Shown here: in pieces, positions 24,401 to 30,479 of the stretch
Position numbering within the stretch: the stretch's first letter is position 1
Layout: each line of letters starts with the position of its first letter
Assembly (NCBI GenBank): GCA_946536955.1
Contig: CAMNFJ010000013.1
Location: 1 to 30,479, forward strand
Reading direction: 5' to 3'
From: CAG-791 sp002394525
Lineage (GTDB): Bacteria > Bacillota > Clostridia > Lachnospirales > Lachnospiraceae
Length of the DNA stretch: 30,479 nucleotides
Notes under the pieces: model-generated
Told to the model about the DNA's origin: nothing
The model's database searches: none
The model's input: only the letters and a program-made list of their open reading frames with translations
Position numbers and translations under genes: made by a program

Positions 24401-26226
24401 GCGACCCCCTGCCGAAGATCGTCGAGGAGCGCCTGGAGAGGGAGCTCAAGTCCATCATCTCCAACGGCTATTCGGTCATGTACATCATCGCCCAGAAGTT
24501 GGTCTGGAAGTCCGTCGAGGACGGGTACCTGGTAGGCTCCCGGGGCTCGGTCGGGTCCTCCTTCGCCGCGACCATGTCGGGAATCACGGAGGTCAACCCC
24601 CTCCCTCCCCACTACTACTGTACCAACTGCCACTACACGGATTTCGACTCCCCCCTGGTCATGAAATACCAGGGCAAGTGCGGGATCGACATGCCCCGCC
24701 GCAAGTGTCCAAACTGCGGGCAGGAGCTTTACAAGGACGGCTTTGACATCCCCTTCGAGACCTTCCTGGGCTTCAAGGGCGACAAGGAGCCCGATATCGA
24801 CCTCAACTTCTCGGGCGAATACCAGGCCAAGGCCCACGCCTACACCAAGGTCATCTTCGGCCACGAACAGACCTTCAAGGCCGGGACCATCGCGACCGTG
24901 GCGGACAAGACCGCCTACGGCTATGTCAAACACTATTTTGAAAACAAAGGCCTGGCCAAGCGAAACTGCGAGATCGAGCGCCTCCTGGCCGGCTGCACCG
25001 GGATCCGGCGGAGCACGGGACAGCACCCGGGCGGCATCGTCGTTCTCCCCATGGGAGAGAACATCAATACCTTCACCCCTGTCCAGCACCCGGCCAACGA
25101 CATGACGACGGACATCGTCACGACCCACTTTGACTATCACTCGATCGACCACAACCTGCTCAAGCTCGATATCCTGGGACACGATGATCCGACCATGATC
25201 CGTATGCTCCAGGACCTGACGGGCCTGGATCCCACACAGATCCCCCTGGACGACCCCGATGTCATGAAGCTCTTCTCCTCCACGGAGTCCCTGGGCATCA
25301 CGACAGAGCAGAACGGGGGCATCGATGTGGGCTCCCTGGGCATCCCCGAATTCGGCACCAAGTTTGTCATCGGCATGCTGGACGATACCCGGCCCACGAC
25401 CATGTCGGAGCTGGTCCGTATTTCCGGCCTGTCCCACGGGACCGATGTCTGGCTGGGCAACGCCCAGACCCTGATCCAGGAGGGCAAGGCCGTCCTCTCG
25501 ACCGCGATCTGCACGCGGGACGACATCATGTCCTACCTGATCGCCCAGGGCATGGACAAGTCCCTGTCCTTCAAGACCATGGAGTCCGTCCGAAAAGGCA
25601 AGGGCCTGACGCCGGAGATGAAGGACGCCATGCGGGCGGCCCATGTACCCGAGTGGTACATCGACTCCTGCCTCAAGATCAAGTACATGTTCCCCCGCGC
25701 CCACGCGGCGGCCTATGTCATGATGGCCCTGCGCATCGCCTACTGCAAGGTCCACCACCCCCTGGCCTACTATACCGCCTACTACAGCATCAGGGCCTCG
25801 GCCTTCTCCTATGAGATTATGTGCCGGGGGAAGGACCACCTCCTGGCCGTCATGGAGGACTACCAGCGCAGAAAGGACACGCTGACCCCCAAGGAACAGA
25901 CCACCCTGGACGACTGCCTGATCGTCCGCGAAATGTACGCACGCGGCTACGAGTTTGCCCCGATCGATATCTATACGGCCAAATCCAGGCTCTGCTCCAT
26001 CGTGGACGGCAAGATCATGCCCTCCCTCAAGAGCATCGACGGCATGGGAGAGAAGGCGGCGGACGCCGTCGTCGAGGCCAGAAAGGACGGCCCTTTTATC
26101 TCCAGGGACGATTTCTGGAACCGGACCAAGGTCCCCAAGACCGTCATTGAAAAGATGCATGACCTGGGCCTTCTGGGCGACCTGCCCGAGACCAACCAGA
26201 TCAGCCTCTTCGATATGTTCGGATAA
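21478..26226 (+). CDS. polC: DNA polymerase III alpha subunit, PolC type
   Basis: 1582 residues, about 140 more than B. subtilis PolC. Order: N-terminal domain 1-171; a Gly/Ala/Ser-rich insertion 172-311; OB domain from about 340 (VVIRGQILGNDRRD); PHP part 1 with ELHCHTKMS at 445-453; DEDDh proofreading exonuclease inserted from D558-L-E560 to H695 and D700; PHP part 2; palm with GSRGSVGSS from 1020; zinc site CTNC at 1048 and KCPNCGQ; catalytic PDIDLNF with D1106 and D1108; fingers and tandem HhH near the end (SIDGMGEKAADAVVEAR). It is the main leading- and lagging-strand replicase of low-GC Gram-positives. GGAGG lies before ATG 21478. All catalytic residues I looked for are kept. Confidence 0.98.
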   Translation: MSKAFFDVFPNLRVRKDLRDYFEDTQVERLAANRERTRLKVCLRSDHLIHKDRIFRMQQEMADQLFQGRRVEVYVEEHYSLSALYTPQKLMEEYSDSICCEISSFSPVMGVFFRDARITYGENDRIDVCMRDTCISRSLRPRLEEALNRIFRDRCGLPATITVTLEEAAQAKIPGTGQGSGRDAGGYSSPYFSQTGGKGPAYASTGFSDGAEGFSGGFSSRDAGDGTGSQGFSAAGPAAVGGESFFAGQAPEASRQSFTAGPAASAPAQKKDPAPASGDKKAAPAARSFGKNAANGTGGFRGRNSRGRGDREYSLKRSSHPDVIYGREVIADAIRIADVIGEIGEVVIRGQILGNDRRDIRNEKTIVKFSLTDFTDSIYCKLFVPTDKADELLAEVKKGAWVKVRGAAVMDTFDREVIVSSIQGIMKIPDFKDKRVDDAPVKRVELHCHTKMSDMDGVSECKDLVRRAYEWGWPAIAVTDHGNIQAFPDAGHVRDDLLKSANKKRKEAGEAPVDSQDFFKVLYGVECYLVDDLNRSVDPVPGEDMDAPVRDRSVVVFDLETTGFSPEKNRIIEIGAVKIVNGQIRDRFSQFVNPGVPIPYRIQQLTGIGDSMVINAKTIDLILPRFLDFCKDCILVGHNVAFDIGFIRANAKRLHIPCSFTTVDTLGMARALLPGHAKYTLDAVAKLLNVSLENHHRAVDDAECTAGIYLKMLPLLESQQVLTLAQIDAFCVPTPETVKRLRTHHCILLAKNTTGRTNLYTMVSESHLTYFFKKPRIPKSLLMKYREGIIVGSACVMGELMEAVLEERSDEVLAGIVDFYDYLEIQPRDNNRFLLESKKMQDKYPQIRTEEDLLNLNRTIVRLGDQAGKPVVATGDVHFMDPEDEIYRSIIQEGMGMSDEDPAPLYLKTTNEMLEEFAYLGAKKAEEVVITNPRRIAGMVDALSPVRPDKCPPVIPHSDEMLRKICYDKAHSMYGDPLPKIVEERLERELKSIISNGYSVMYIIAQKLVWKSVEDGYLVGSRGSVGSSFAATMSGITEVNPLPPHYYCTNCHYTDFDSPLVMKYQGKCGIDMPRRKCPNCGQELYKDGFDIPFETFLGFKGDKEPDIDLNFSGEYQAKAHAYTKVIFGHEQTFKAGTIATVADKTAYGYVKHYFENKGLAKRNCEIERLLAGCTGIRRSTGQHPGGIVVLPMGENINTFTPVQHPANDMTTDIVTTHFDYHSIDHNLLKLDILGHDDPTMIRMLQDLTGLDPTQIPLDDPDVMKLFSSTESLGITTEQNGGIDVGSLGIPEFGTKFVIGMLDDTRPTTMSELVRISGLSHGTDVWLGNAQTLIQEGKAVLSTAICTRDDIMSYLIAQGMDKSLSFKTMESVRKGKGLTPEMKDAMRAAHVPEWYIDSCLKIKYMFPRAHAAAYVMMALRIAYCKVHHPLAYYTAYYSIRASAFSYEIMCRGKDHLLAVMEDYQRRKDTLTPKEQTTLDDCLIVREMYARGYEFAPIDIYTAKSRLCSIVDGKIMPSLKSIDGMGEKAADAVVEARKDGPFISRDDFWNRTKVPKTVIEKMHDLGLLGDLPETNQISLFDMFG

Positions 26227-26234
26227 GAGGGGAC

Positions 26235-26308
26235 GCTCTTTCCCGGGACCCCCGGGCCGGTCTGCACAGGTTTTTTTGCCAGGCGGTATCCGGCCCGGGC
26301 AAAAGAGC
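26235..26308. other. Palindromic region after polC with T-run in the loop
   Basis: CCCGGGCCGG (26251-26260) pairs with CCGGCCCGGG (26290-26299), and GCTCTTT (26235-26241) with AAAGAGC (26302-26308), leaving a CCCGGG-containing bulge. Seven T (26271-26277) lie inside the loop, so termination is possible only in an alternative fold. This is the only candidate end for the polC transcript. Confidence 0.45.
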
Positions 26309-26383
26309 CTGCGCTGATTCAATTAAGAGAGAAGAAGGAGAGAAACAGGGTAAAACGGACTTTTTATCAAGGAGAAAGAATAT

Positions 26384-27106
26384 ATGAAGATCAGCCATAT
26401 ATTTCACAGCGGTTTCATGGTGGAAATGGAGGAGAGCACCCTCCTTTTTGACTGGTACACAGGCCCTCTTCCGGCGATCCGGCCGGACCGGAAACTCTAT
26501 GTCTTCTGCTCTCATTCACACGGTGACCACTACAGTCAAAAGATCTGGGACCTTCAGAAGACCCACCCGGATATCATCTATATCCTGGATGAGGGAATCC
26601 CGGACGTGAACAGGCATCCGGAGGCGGATGTCCTGCCTGTCCGCCCCGGAATGACTTATCCGGTCTCCGGGATGAGGATCATGACCCTGGAATCGACGGA
26701 CATGGGAGTGGCCTTTTATGTGGAGACAGAGGGGAAGCGGATCTACCACGCCGGTGACCTCAATGTCTGGTTCTGGAACGATGAACCTATGGAGGACAAC
26801 ATAGCGTCGGAAAAGAAATGCAGGCAGGAGATGCAGGCCCTGGCGGACCGGCTGGCCGCGGAGGAACCCGCTGCCGGTGACCGGAGACCGGGGAACCTTG
26901 TGGATGTCGCCTTTGTCCCCCTCGATCCCAGGCTGGAGGAGCACGCCCCCCGGTGCCTCGCCGCCTTTATGGAGATCCTGGGCGCACCCGTGGTCTTTCC
27001 CATGCACTACTGGGAGAGAGAGAGCGAGGTGAAGGGCTATCTCTCGGATGACCGGATCCGTCCCTTCGCGGACAGGCTCTGCTTTGAGAAAGAGGTCCTC
27101 ATCTGA
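26384..27106 (+). CDS. Metallo-beta-lactamase-fold hydrolase
   Basis: 240 residues. The metal motif is H44-S-H46-G-D48-H49, followed by TDMGVAFYVETEG, the HAGDLNVWFW strand with the bridging Asp, and a last metal His in VVFPMHYWE. The opening HSGFMVEMEESTLLFDWY is typical of the UlaG-like group, which hydrolyses phosphodiester or lactone bonds; the substrate here is unknown. No signal peptide, so cytoplasmic. ATG 26384 has AAGGAG nine bases upstream. It stands alone between polC and a bidirectional terminator. Confidence 0.85.
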   Translation: MKISHIFHSGFMVEMEESTLLFDWYTGPLPAIRPDRKLYVFCSHSHGDHYSQKIWDLQKTHPDIIYILDEGIPDVNRHPEADVLPVRPGMTYPVSGMRIMTLESTDMGVAFYVETEGKRIYHAGDLNVWFWNDEPMEDNIASEKKCRQEMQALADRLAAEEPAAGDRRPGNLVDVAFVPLDPRLEEHAPRCLAAFMEILGAPVVFPMHYWERESEVKGYLSDDRIRPFADRLCFEKEVLI

Positions 27107-27167
27107 CGTAAAAAGGCGGTCAGGGAGAGCCTGTCCCGCCAAAGCCTTTACGGGCTGTTGCCGCCCC

Positions 27168-27246
27168 GCAGGAATATGTCTCATTTGTCCAAAATGCCCG
27201 CATTTCAAAATACCCGCATTTTGTCCTGGATGATGCCCATTCCTGC
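27168..27246. repeat. Inverted repeat enclosing a 16-base tandem duplication
   Basis: GCAGGAAT (27168-27175) and ATTCCTGC (27239-27246) flank two copies of a 16-base unit (27190-27205 and 27206-27221) that differ at one base. Otherwise the gap after the hydrolase gene is empty until the terminator. Confidence 0.6.
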
Positions 27247-27276
27247 GAGGTGCTGAACAGATACAAAAAAAGATAG

Positions 27277-27326
27277 AAAAAGCAGGCCGGAGAAAACCCG
27301 ATTGGATTTTCTCCGGCCTGCTTTTT
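27277..27326. terminator. Bidirectional terminator between the MBL gene and ssrA
   Basis: A 20-bp stem including the A/T ends (27277-27296 with 27307-27326) and a 10-base loop, with a T-run on each strand. It ends the plus-strand hydrolase gene and the minus-strand tmRNA precursor. Confidence 0.9.
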
Positions 27327-27331
27327 CGGCG

Positions 27332-27678
27332 TGGATTAGGCGGGAATCGAACCCGCGTCCAAAAGCCCGTCCAGCGTACTTCTACGATCATATCCTGTTC
27401 TTGCGGATCACTCCTTTTCCCGCATCCGGCGAGGGAACAGTCAACCTGGCCGGTTTGGTAGCTTCATCATACGCCCATGGCCGCAAAGCTTAGACCATGT
27501 CGTTTCCCGCTTTCATGATGCCGGATCCGAAGGCTGCGGGTCTCCTCCGGGCGACACGCGGCAATTAAGCCGCGAGTGCTACTCTATCGTTAGCGTTTAT
27601 TTTTAATTTTGCCGTTTAACGCTCGGCTCCGGATCGCTTCTCCACCTTCTAGACCCCTGTCGAAACCTTTACTAACCC
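27332..27678 (-). ncRNA. ssrA: Transfer-messenger RNA
   Basis: About 347 bases. The 5' end GGGTTAG (27678-27672) pairs with CTAATCC (27339-27333) as a 7-bp acceptor stem with one G-U; the T-arm GCGGGTTCGATTCCCGC lies at the 3' end. The tag frame reads from 27594 to a TAA at 27567-27565: ANDRVALAA, with the ALAA ending recognised by ClpXP-type proteases. The bases before the resume codon (aaataaac) resemble the family pattern. CCA is not encoded after the discriminator A, so it must be added. It rescues ribosomes stalled on broken mRNA, with SmpB (not in window). Confidence 0.95.
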
Positions 27679-27738
27679 GTATCTGAGTCAGCGGAAAAGG
27701 TCTTTCAGATCAGAAAGTTTCCTGCTGCTGATACCTGC

Positions 27739-27767
27739 AGTATAGCGGATGCGGAGAAAAAAGGCAA
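27739..27767 (-). promoter_or_regulatory. Sigma-A promoter of ssrA
   Basis: On the minus strand: TTGCCT (27767-27762), 17-base spacer, TATACT (27744-27739). The predicted start near 27732 leaves a 5' leader of about 54 bases that must be trimmed, presumably by RNase P. Confidence 0.75.
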
Positions 27768-27811
27768 TAGCCCACTACTTTAATCATTCGTGAAAAAACT
27801 GTGACGATGGT

Positions 27812-27840
27812 CATTTACTCCGGTGCTTTTGTGCTATAAT
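27812..27840 (+). promoter_or_regulatory. Extended -10 promoter of dapA
   Basis: TGC-TATAAT with the -10 at 27835-27840; the -35 region (CATTTA, 27812-27817, 17-base spacer) is weak, as is common for extended -10 promoters. The leader of about 90 bases has a 7-bp stem TCCCTGC (27845-27851) with GCAGGGA (27871-27877), not a lysine riboswitch. Confidence 0.65.
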
Positions 27841-27936
27841 GGAGTCCCTGCACGAAAGAGATATTGAGCGGCAGGGATAGAGATAGATTTCATCATATTT
27901 TGGATTTTACTAAATCATTTAACGGAGGTAGAAGCT

Positions 27937-28821
27937 ATGTCTGTTTTTAAGGGATCAGGTGTTGCGCTGGCCACGCCCATGAAGGAAAACGGAGAGATCA
28001 ATTACGATGCCATGGAGAAGCTGATCGAGTTCCAGATCGAAAACGGGACGGACGCCCTGGTGGTCGTCGGGACATCCGGCGAGGCTCCGACTCTGGACGA
28101 TCCGGAGCATCTGGAGGCCATTCGCTTTTCTGCCCAGGTCGCGAAGGGAAGGGTCCCCGTGATCGCCGGCACAGGGTCCAACAATACGGCCCATGCGGTC
28201 ATGATGTCGGAGGAAGCCGAAAAGCTGGGAGCAGACGGCCTGCTCCTGGTCACGCCCTACTACAACAAGGCCACCCAGGACGGTCTCTACACCCATTACC
28301 GGACCATCGCATCCGCCACAAAGCTGCCCTGCATCGTCTACAATGTGCCCTCGAGGACCGGCACCAATATCCTGCCGGAGACCATGGCCAGACTGGCAAA
28401 GGACCAGGCCAATATCGCGGGCATCAAGGAGGCCAGCGGCAATATCAGCCAGGTCGCCAAGCTGGCGGCCCTGACCGAAGGAAAGCTGGCTATCTACTCC
28501 GGAAATGACGACCAGGTCGTCCCCCTCTGTTCCCTGGGCGGAGTCGGCGTGATCTCGGTCCTTGCCAATGTGGCGCCCCGTCAGACCCATGACATGGTCA
28601 TGTACTGCCTGGAGGGCAGGTACGAGGAGGCCAGAGAGCTCCAGCTCAGGGCCCTGCCCCTGATCGACCAGCTCTTTATCGAGGTCAACCCGATCCCCGT
28701 CAAGGCGGCCCTCAACATGATGGGCTTTGACTGCGGCACGCCCAGACTCCCCCTGACCGAGCTGACGCCGGCCCACAAGGAATCCCTCAGAAAGGCCATG
28801 GCCGACTTCGGCTGCCTGTAA
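27937..28821 (+). CDS. dapA: 4-hydroxy-tetrahydrodipicolinate synthase
   Basis: 294 residues, a TIM-barrel aldolase. Schiff-base Lys164 is in GIKEASGN and the catalytic-triad Tyr135 in YNVPSRTG. The proton-relay motif reads GTSGE at 45-49 with Ser in place of the second Thr, a conservative change. It condenses pyruvate with aspartate semialdehyde, the first committed step to diaminopimelate and lysine for the wall. ATG 27937 has GGAGG upstream. It has its own promoter and is divergent from ssrA. No dapB follows, so lysine genes are scattered in this genome. Confidence 0.97.
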   Translation: MSVFKGSGVALATPMKENGEINYDAMEKLIEFQIENGTDALVVVGTSGEAPTLDDPEHLEAIRFSAQVAKGRVPVIAGTGSNNTAHAVMMSEEAEKLGADGLLLVTPYYNKATQDGLYTHYRTIASATKLPCIVYNVPSRTGTNILPETMARLAKDQANIAGIKEASGNISQVAKLAALTEGKLAIYSGNDDQVVPLCSLGGVGVISVLANVAPRQTHDMVMYCLEGRYEEARELQLRALPLIDQLFIEVNPIPVKAALNMMGFDCGTPRLPLTELTPAHKESLRKAMADFGCL

Positions 28822-28837
28822 TAATTTTTTTTGATCT

Positions 28838-28914
28838 CAGCCTGCCTGTTTCCCCTGCCCCGGCAGATAAAAGTATCCGAAGCCCGGAGCAGATCAGAGG
28901 AAAAAGGCAGGCTG
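28838..28914. other. Long imperfect hairpin after dapA
   Basis: Arms 28838-28857 and 28895-28914 pair at 18 of 20 positions; a local CTGCC/GGCAG hairpin (28855-28866) lies inside. Eight T stand before the left arm, not after the right arm, so on neither strand is it a normal terminator. Confidence 0.55.
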
Positions 28915-28965
28915 GATAAAAACGGCTTGCATAAAAGCAGCTGGTATAAAAGGCTTGTATAAAGG
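28910..28965. repeat. 14-base degenerate tandem array before the rRNA methyltransferase gene
   Basis: Four units of 14 bases start at 28910, 28924, 28938 and 28952, of the form GGCTTGTATAAAAG. Each has a TATAAA-like core (ATAAAA in the first two). The last unit supplies the AAAGG ribosome binding site of the next gene. Confidence 0.65.
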
Positions 28966-28975
28966 TAATGTGTGA

Positions 28976-30479
28976 ATGAAAAAAGGTGATCTGCTGGAAG
29001 GAATCGTGACCCGCGTCGATTACCCCGGAAAGGGGATCGTTGAGACCGCGGAGGGGACCTGCATCGTAAAAAATGTGCTGCCGGGCCAGCGCATACTTCT
29101 TCGCGTGTCAAAAAAACGCAGGGGAAAGGCGGAGGGAACCCTTCAGGAGGTCCTGGACAAGGCCCCCTGTGAAAGGGAAGCTCCCTGTCCCCACTTCGGC
29201 CGCTGCGGGGGATGTCTCTACCTGGGCCTGCCCTTTGAGGAGGAACTGAAGCTCAAAAAGGACCAGGTCCTGCGCCTTCTGGAGGGCTCCATGCAGGAGG
29301 CTTCCCGCCTCTATGATATTCCGGAGGAGGAGCTGAGCCCCGCCCGCTGGTTTGAGGGGATTCTGCCAAGCCCGCAGGAGTATGCCTACCGCAACAAGAT
29401 GGAGTACACCTTCGGGGACGAGTATAAGGACGGACCCCTTGCCCTGGGCATGCACAAGCGGGGCGGCTTCTATGACATCGTCACGGTGGACGGCTGCAGG
29501 ATCACCGACCCGGACTTCTCCCTGATCCTGCGCACGGTCCTGCGCTATTTTCAGGAGACGGTCTTTGAAGGAGTCTCCCTGCAGACCGCTGAAGCGGAAA
29601 CCTCCGGGGCGGATCCGCATGCGGAGGATGGGCCTGCAGGAAACCTGCCCGCCGCGAAAAGATCGGGAAGGCTTCCCTTTTATCATCGCCTGCGCCACAC
29701 CGGCTACCTCCGCCATCTCCTGGTCCGCAAGGCCGCCTTTACCGGTGAGATCCTGGTGGACCTGGTGACTACGACCCAATGCGATCCTGACCTCTCCGGA
29801 TTTACGGATGCCCTCCTCGCCCTGGAGAAAGAGGGGCTGCTGCAGGGGTGCCTGGCCGGGATCCTCCACACGGACAATGACTCCCCCGCGGATGTCGTCG
29901 CCGACCAGGGAACGCAGGTCCTCTACGGCAGGGACTGGTTCGAGGAGGAACTGTTGGGCCTGCGCTTTAAGGTGACGCCCTTTTCCTTTTTCCAGACCAA
30001 TAGCCACGGGGCGGAAGTCCTCTACGAAACGGCCCGGACCTACCTGCGGGAGGCGGGACTCGGCAGCGGCCGGAAAGGGATCGTCTACGACCTCTACAGC
30101 GGGACCGGCACGATCGCCCAGCTCATGGCCCCCGCGGCTCAAAAGGTCATCGGCGTCGAGATCGTCGAGGAGGCGGTCGAGGCGGCAAAGGTCAATGCCG
30201 CCCGCAATGGCCTGACCAACTGCGAATTTATCGCGGGCGACGTCCTCAAGGTCCTGGATACCATCGAGGAGAATCCTGATACCATCATTCTGGATCCTCC
30301 CAGGGATGGCATCCATCCCAAAGCCCTGCCCAGGATCCTGGCCTATGGAGTGGAAAACATCCTCTACATCTCCTGCAAGCCGACCAGCCTGGCCAGGGAC
30401 CTGCCTGCCTTCATGGCGGCGGGATACCGCCCGGTGCGCGGCGTCTGCGTGGACCAGTTCCCCTGGACCAGCTCGGTCG
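28976..30479 (+). CDS. 23S rRNA (uracil-5-)-methyltransferase RlmD/RlmCD family, 3' truncated
   Basis: 501 codons are visible and the frame is open at the right edge; the sequence stops within DQFPWTSSV, a few tens of residues before the usual end. Seen: N-terminal TRAM-like domain (LLEGIVTRVDYPGKGIV); cluster motif CPHFGRCGGC with an earlier Cys, giving the four 4Fe-4S ligands; the SAM site DLYSGTGTIAQ; ILDPPRDGIHP; and the catalytic Cys in YISCKPTSLARDL. It adds methyl to C5 of uracil in 23S rRNA (U747 and/or U1939, both by RlmCD in Bacillota); which site cannot be told. An insertion at about residues 205-235 (EAETSGADPHAEDGPAG) is low complexity. ATG 28976 has AAAGG ten bases upstream. Confidence 0.92.
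   Translation, partial: MKKGDLLEGIVTRVDYPGKGIVETAEGTCIVKNVLPGQRILLRVSKKRRGKAEGTLQEVLDKAPCEREAPCPHFGRCGGCLYLGLPFEEELKLKKDQVLRLLEGSMQEASRLYDIPEEELSPARWFEGILPSPQEYAYRNKMEYTFGDEYKDGPLALGMHKRGGFYDIVTVDGCRITDPDFSLILRTVLRYFQETVFEGVSLQTAEAETSGADPHAEDGPAGNLPAAKRSGRLPFYHRLRHTGYLRHLLVRKAAFTGEILVDLVTTTQCDPDLSGFTDALLALEKEGLLQGCLAGILHTDNDSPADVVADQGTQVLYGRDWFEEELLGLRFKVTPFSFFQTNSHGAEVLYETARTYLREAGLGSGRKGIVYDLYSGTGTIAQLMAPAAQKVIGVEIVEEAVEAAKVNAARNGLTNCEFIAGDVLKVLDTIEENPDTIILDPPRDGIHPKALPRILAYGVENILYISCKPTSLARDLPAFMAAGYRPVRGVCVDQFPWTSSV

Noticed and set aside
20128..26322. A 2064-codon open frame on the minus strand opposite rseP, ispG and polC
   Set aside because: It is antisense to genes with full catalytic motifs. 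GC-rich codon use keeps this antisense frame free of stops; its translation is rich in Asp, Gly, Val and His with no domain.
27332..27360. tRNA 3' half (T-arm and acceptor)
   Set aside because: It belongs to tmRNA: the partner acceptor strand lies about 340 bases away and a tag frame with ALAA-stop lies between.
27565..27620. Longer tmRNA tag starting at an upstream in-frame GCA
   Set aside because: Would give a 15-residue tag with several Lys; the GCT at 27594 sits in the usual context and gives the typical length. Not fully excluded.
27841..27936. Lysine riboswitch or T-box before dapA
   Set aside because: The leader is only about 90 bases with one 7-bp stem; both RNA classes are much longer and have motifs not seen here.
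1..30479. CRISPR arrays, prophage or toxin-antitoxin modules
   Set aside because: No regularly spaced direct repeats with unique spacers, no phage structural or integrase genes; the PIN-like protein has no small antitoxin gene beside it.

Overview
This is a GC-rich chromosomal window that looks like core genome from Bacillota, class Clostridia, most likely Lachnospiraceae or a close relative. The reasons are a PolC-type replicative polymerase, the Gram-positive gene order frr-uppS-cdsA-rseP-ispG-polC, an RsiV-like anti-sigma factor paired with an ECF sigma factor, a butyryl-CoA-dehydrogenase-like protein, and a CIRCE operator in front of lon. The family name is inference. I see no insertion sequence, prophage, CRISPR array or tRNA gene.

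Layout. 1-341: 3' end of an acyl-CoA dehydrogenase. 640-1461: CPBP membrane protease. 1590-2918 (-): rpoN, with a good sigma-A promoter about 140 bases upstream. 3437-3877: small unrecognised protein with D-rich repeats. 4218-7045: a compact operon of a ComEC-like metallo-hydrolase lipoprotein, an ECF sigma factor and its RsiV-like anti-sigma. 7284-8924: thrH-like phosphatase and an MscS channel. 9093-10844: a PIN/NYN-like protein with a very long acidic disordered middle. 11014-13296 (-): lon, with promoter and CIRCE. 13593-15419: typA. 15763-26226: pyrH, frr, uppS, cdsA, rseP, ispG, polC. 26384-27106: metallo-beta-lactamase-fold hydrolase. 27332-27678 (-): tmRNA (ssrA). 27937-28821: dapA. 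28976 to the right edge: RlmD/RlmCD-type 23S rRNA uracil methyltransferase, cut by the window end.

How the parts fit. The pyrH-to-polC block joins pyrimidine nucleotide supply, ribosome recycling, the undecaprenyl lipid carrier, CDP-diacylglycerol, a site-2 protease, the MEP isoprenoid pathway and the replicase. The usual dxr between cdsA and rseP is absent. Protein quality control is represented by lon (heat-shock controlled through HrcA/CIRCE) and ssrA. The site-2 protease RseP is the expected second protease for RsiV-type anti-sigma factors, so the envelope-stress system at 5.2-7.0 kb and rseP at 19.3 kb may act in one pathway.

The most unusual material lies between genes and in protein linkers. 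Several gaps, including both gaps around pyrH, carry large palindromes: 8930-9020, 15477-15510, 15598-15735 (138 bp, symmetric end to end), 16516-16610, 17309-17364, 26235-26308 and 28838-28914. A hairpin of about 32 bases occurs twice (3157 and 17463). Short degenerate tandem arrays (periods 14, 15, 20 and 30) appear both between genes and inside disordered protein linkers. No single new multi-gene system is obvious; the candidates are described under findings.
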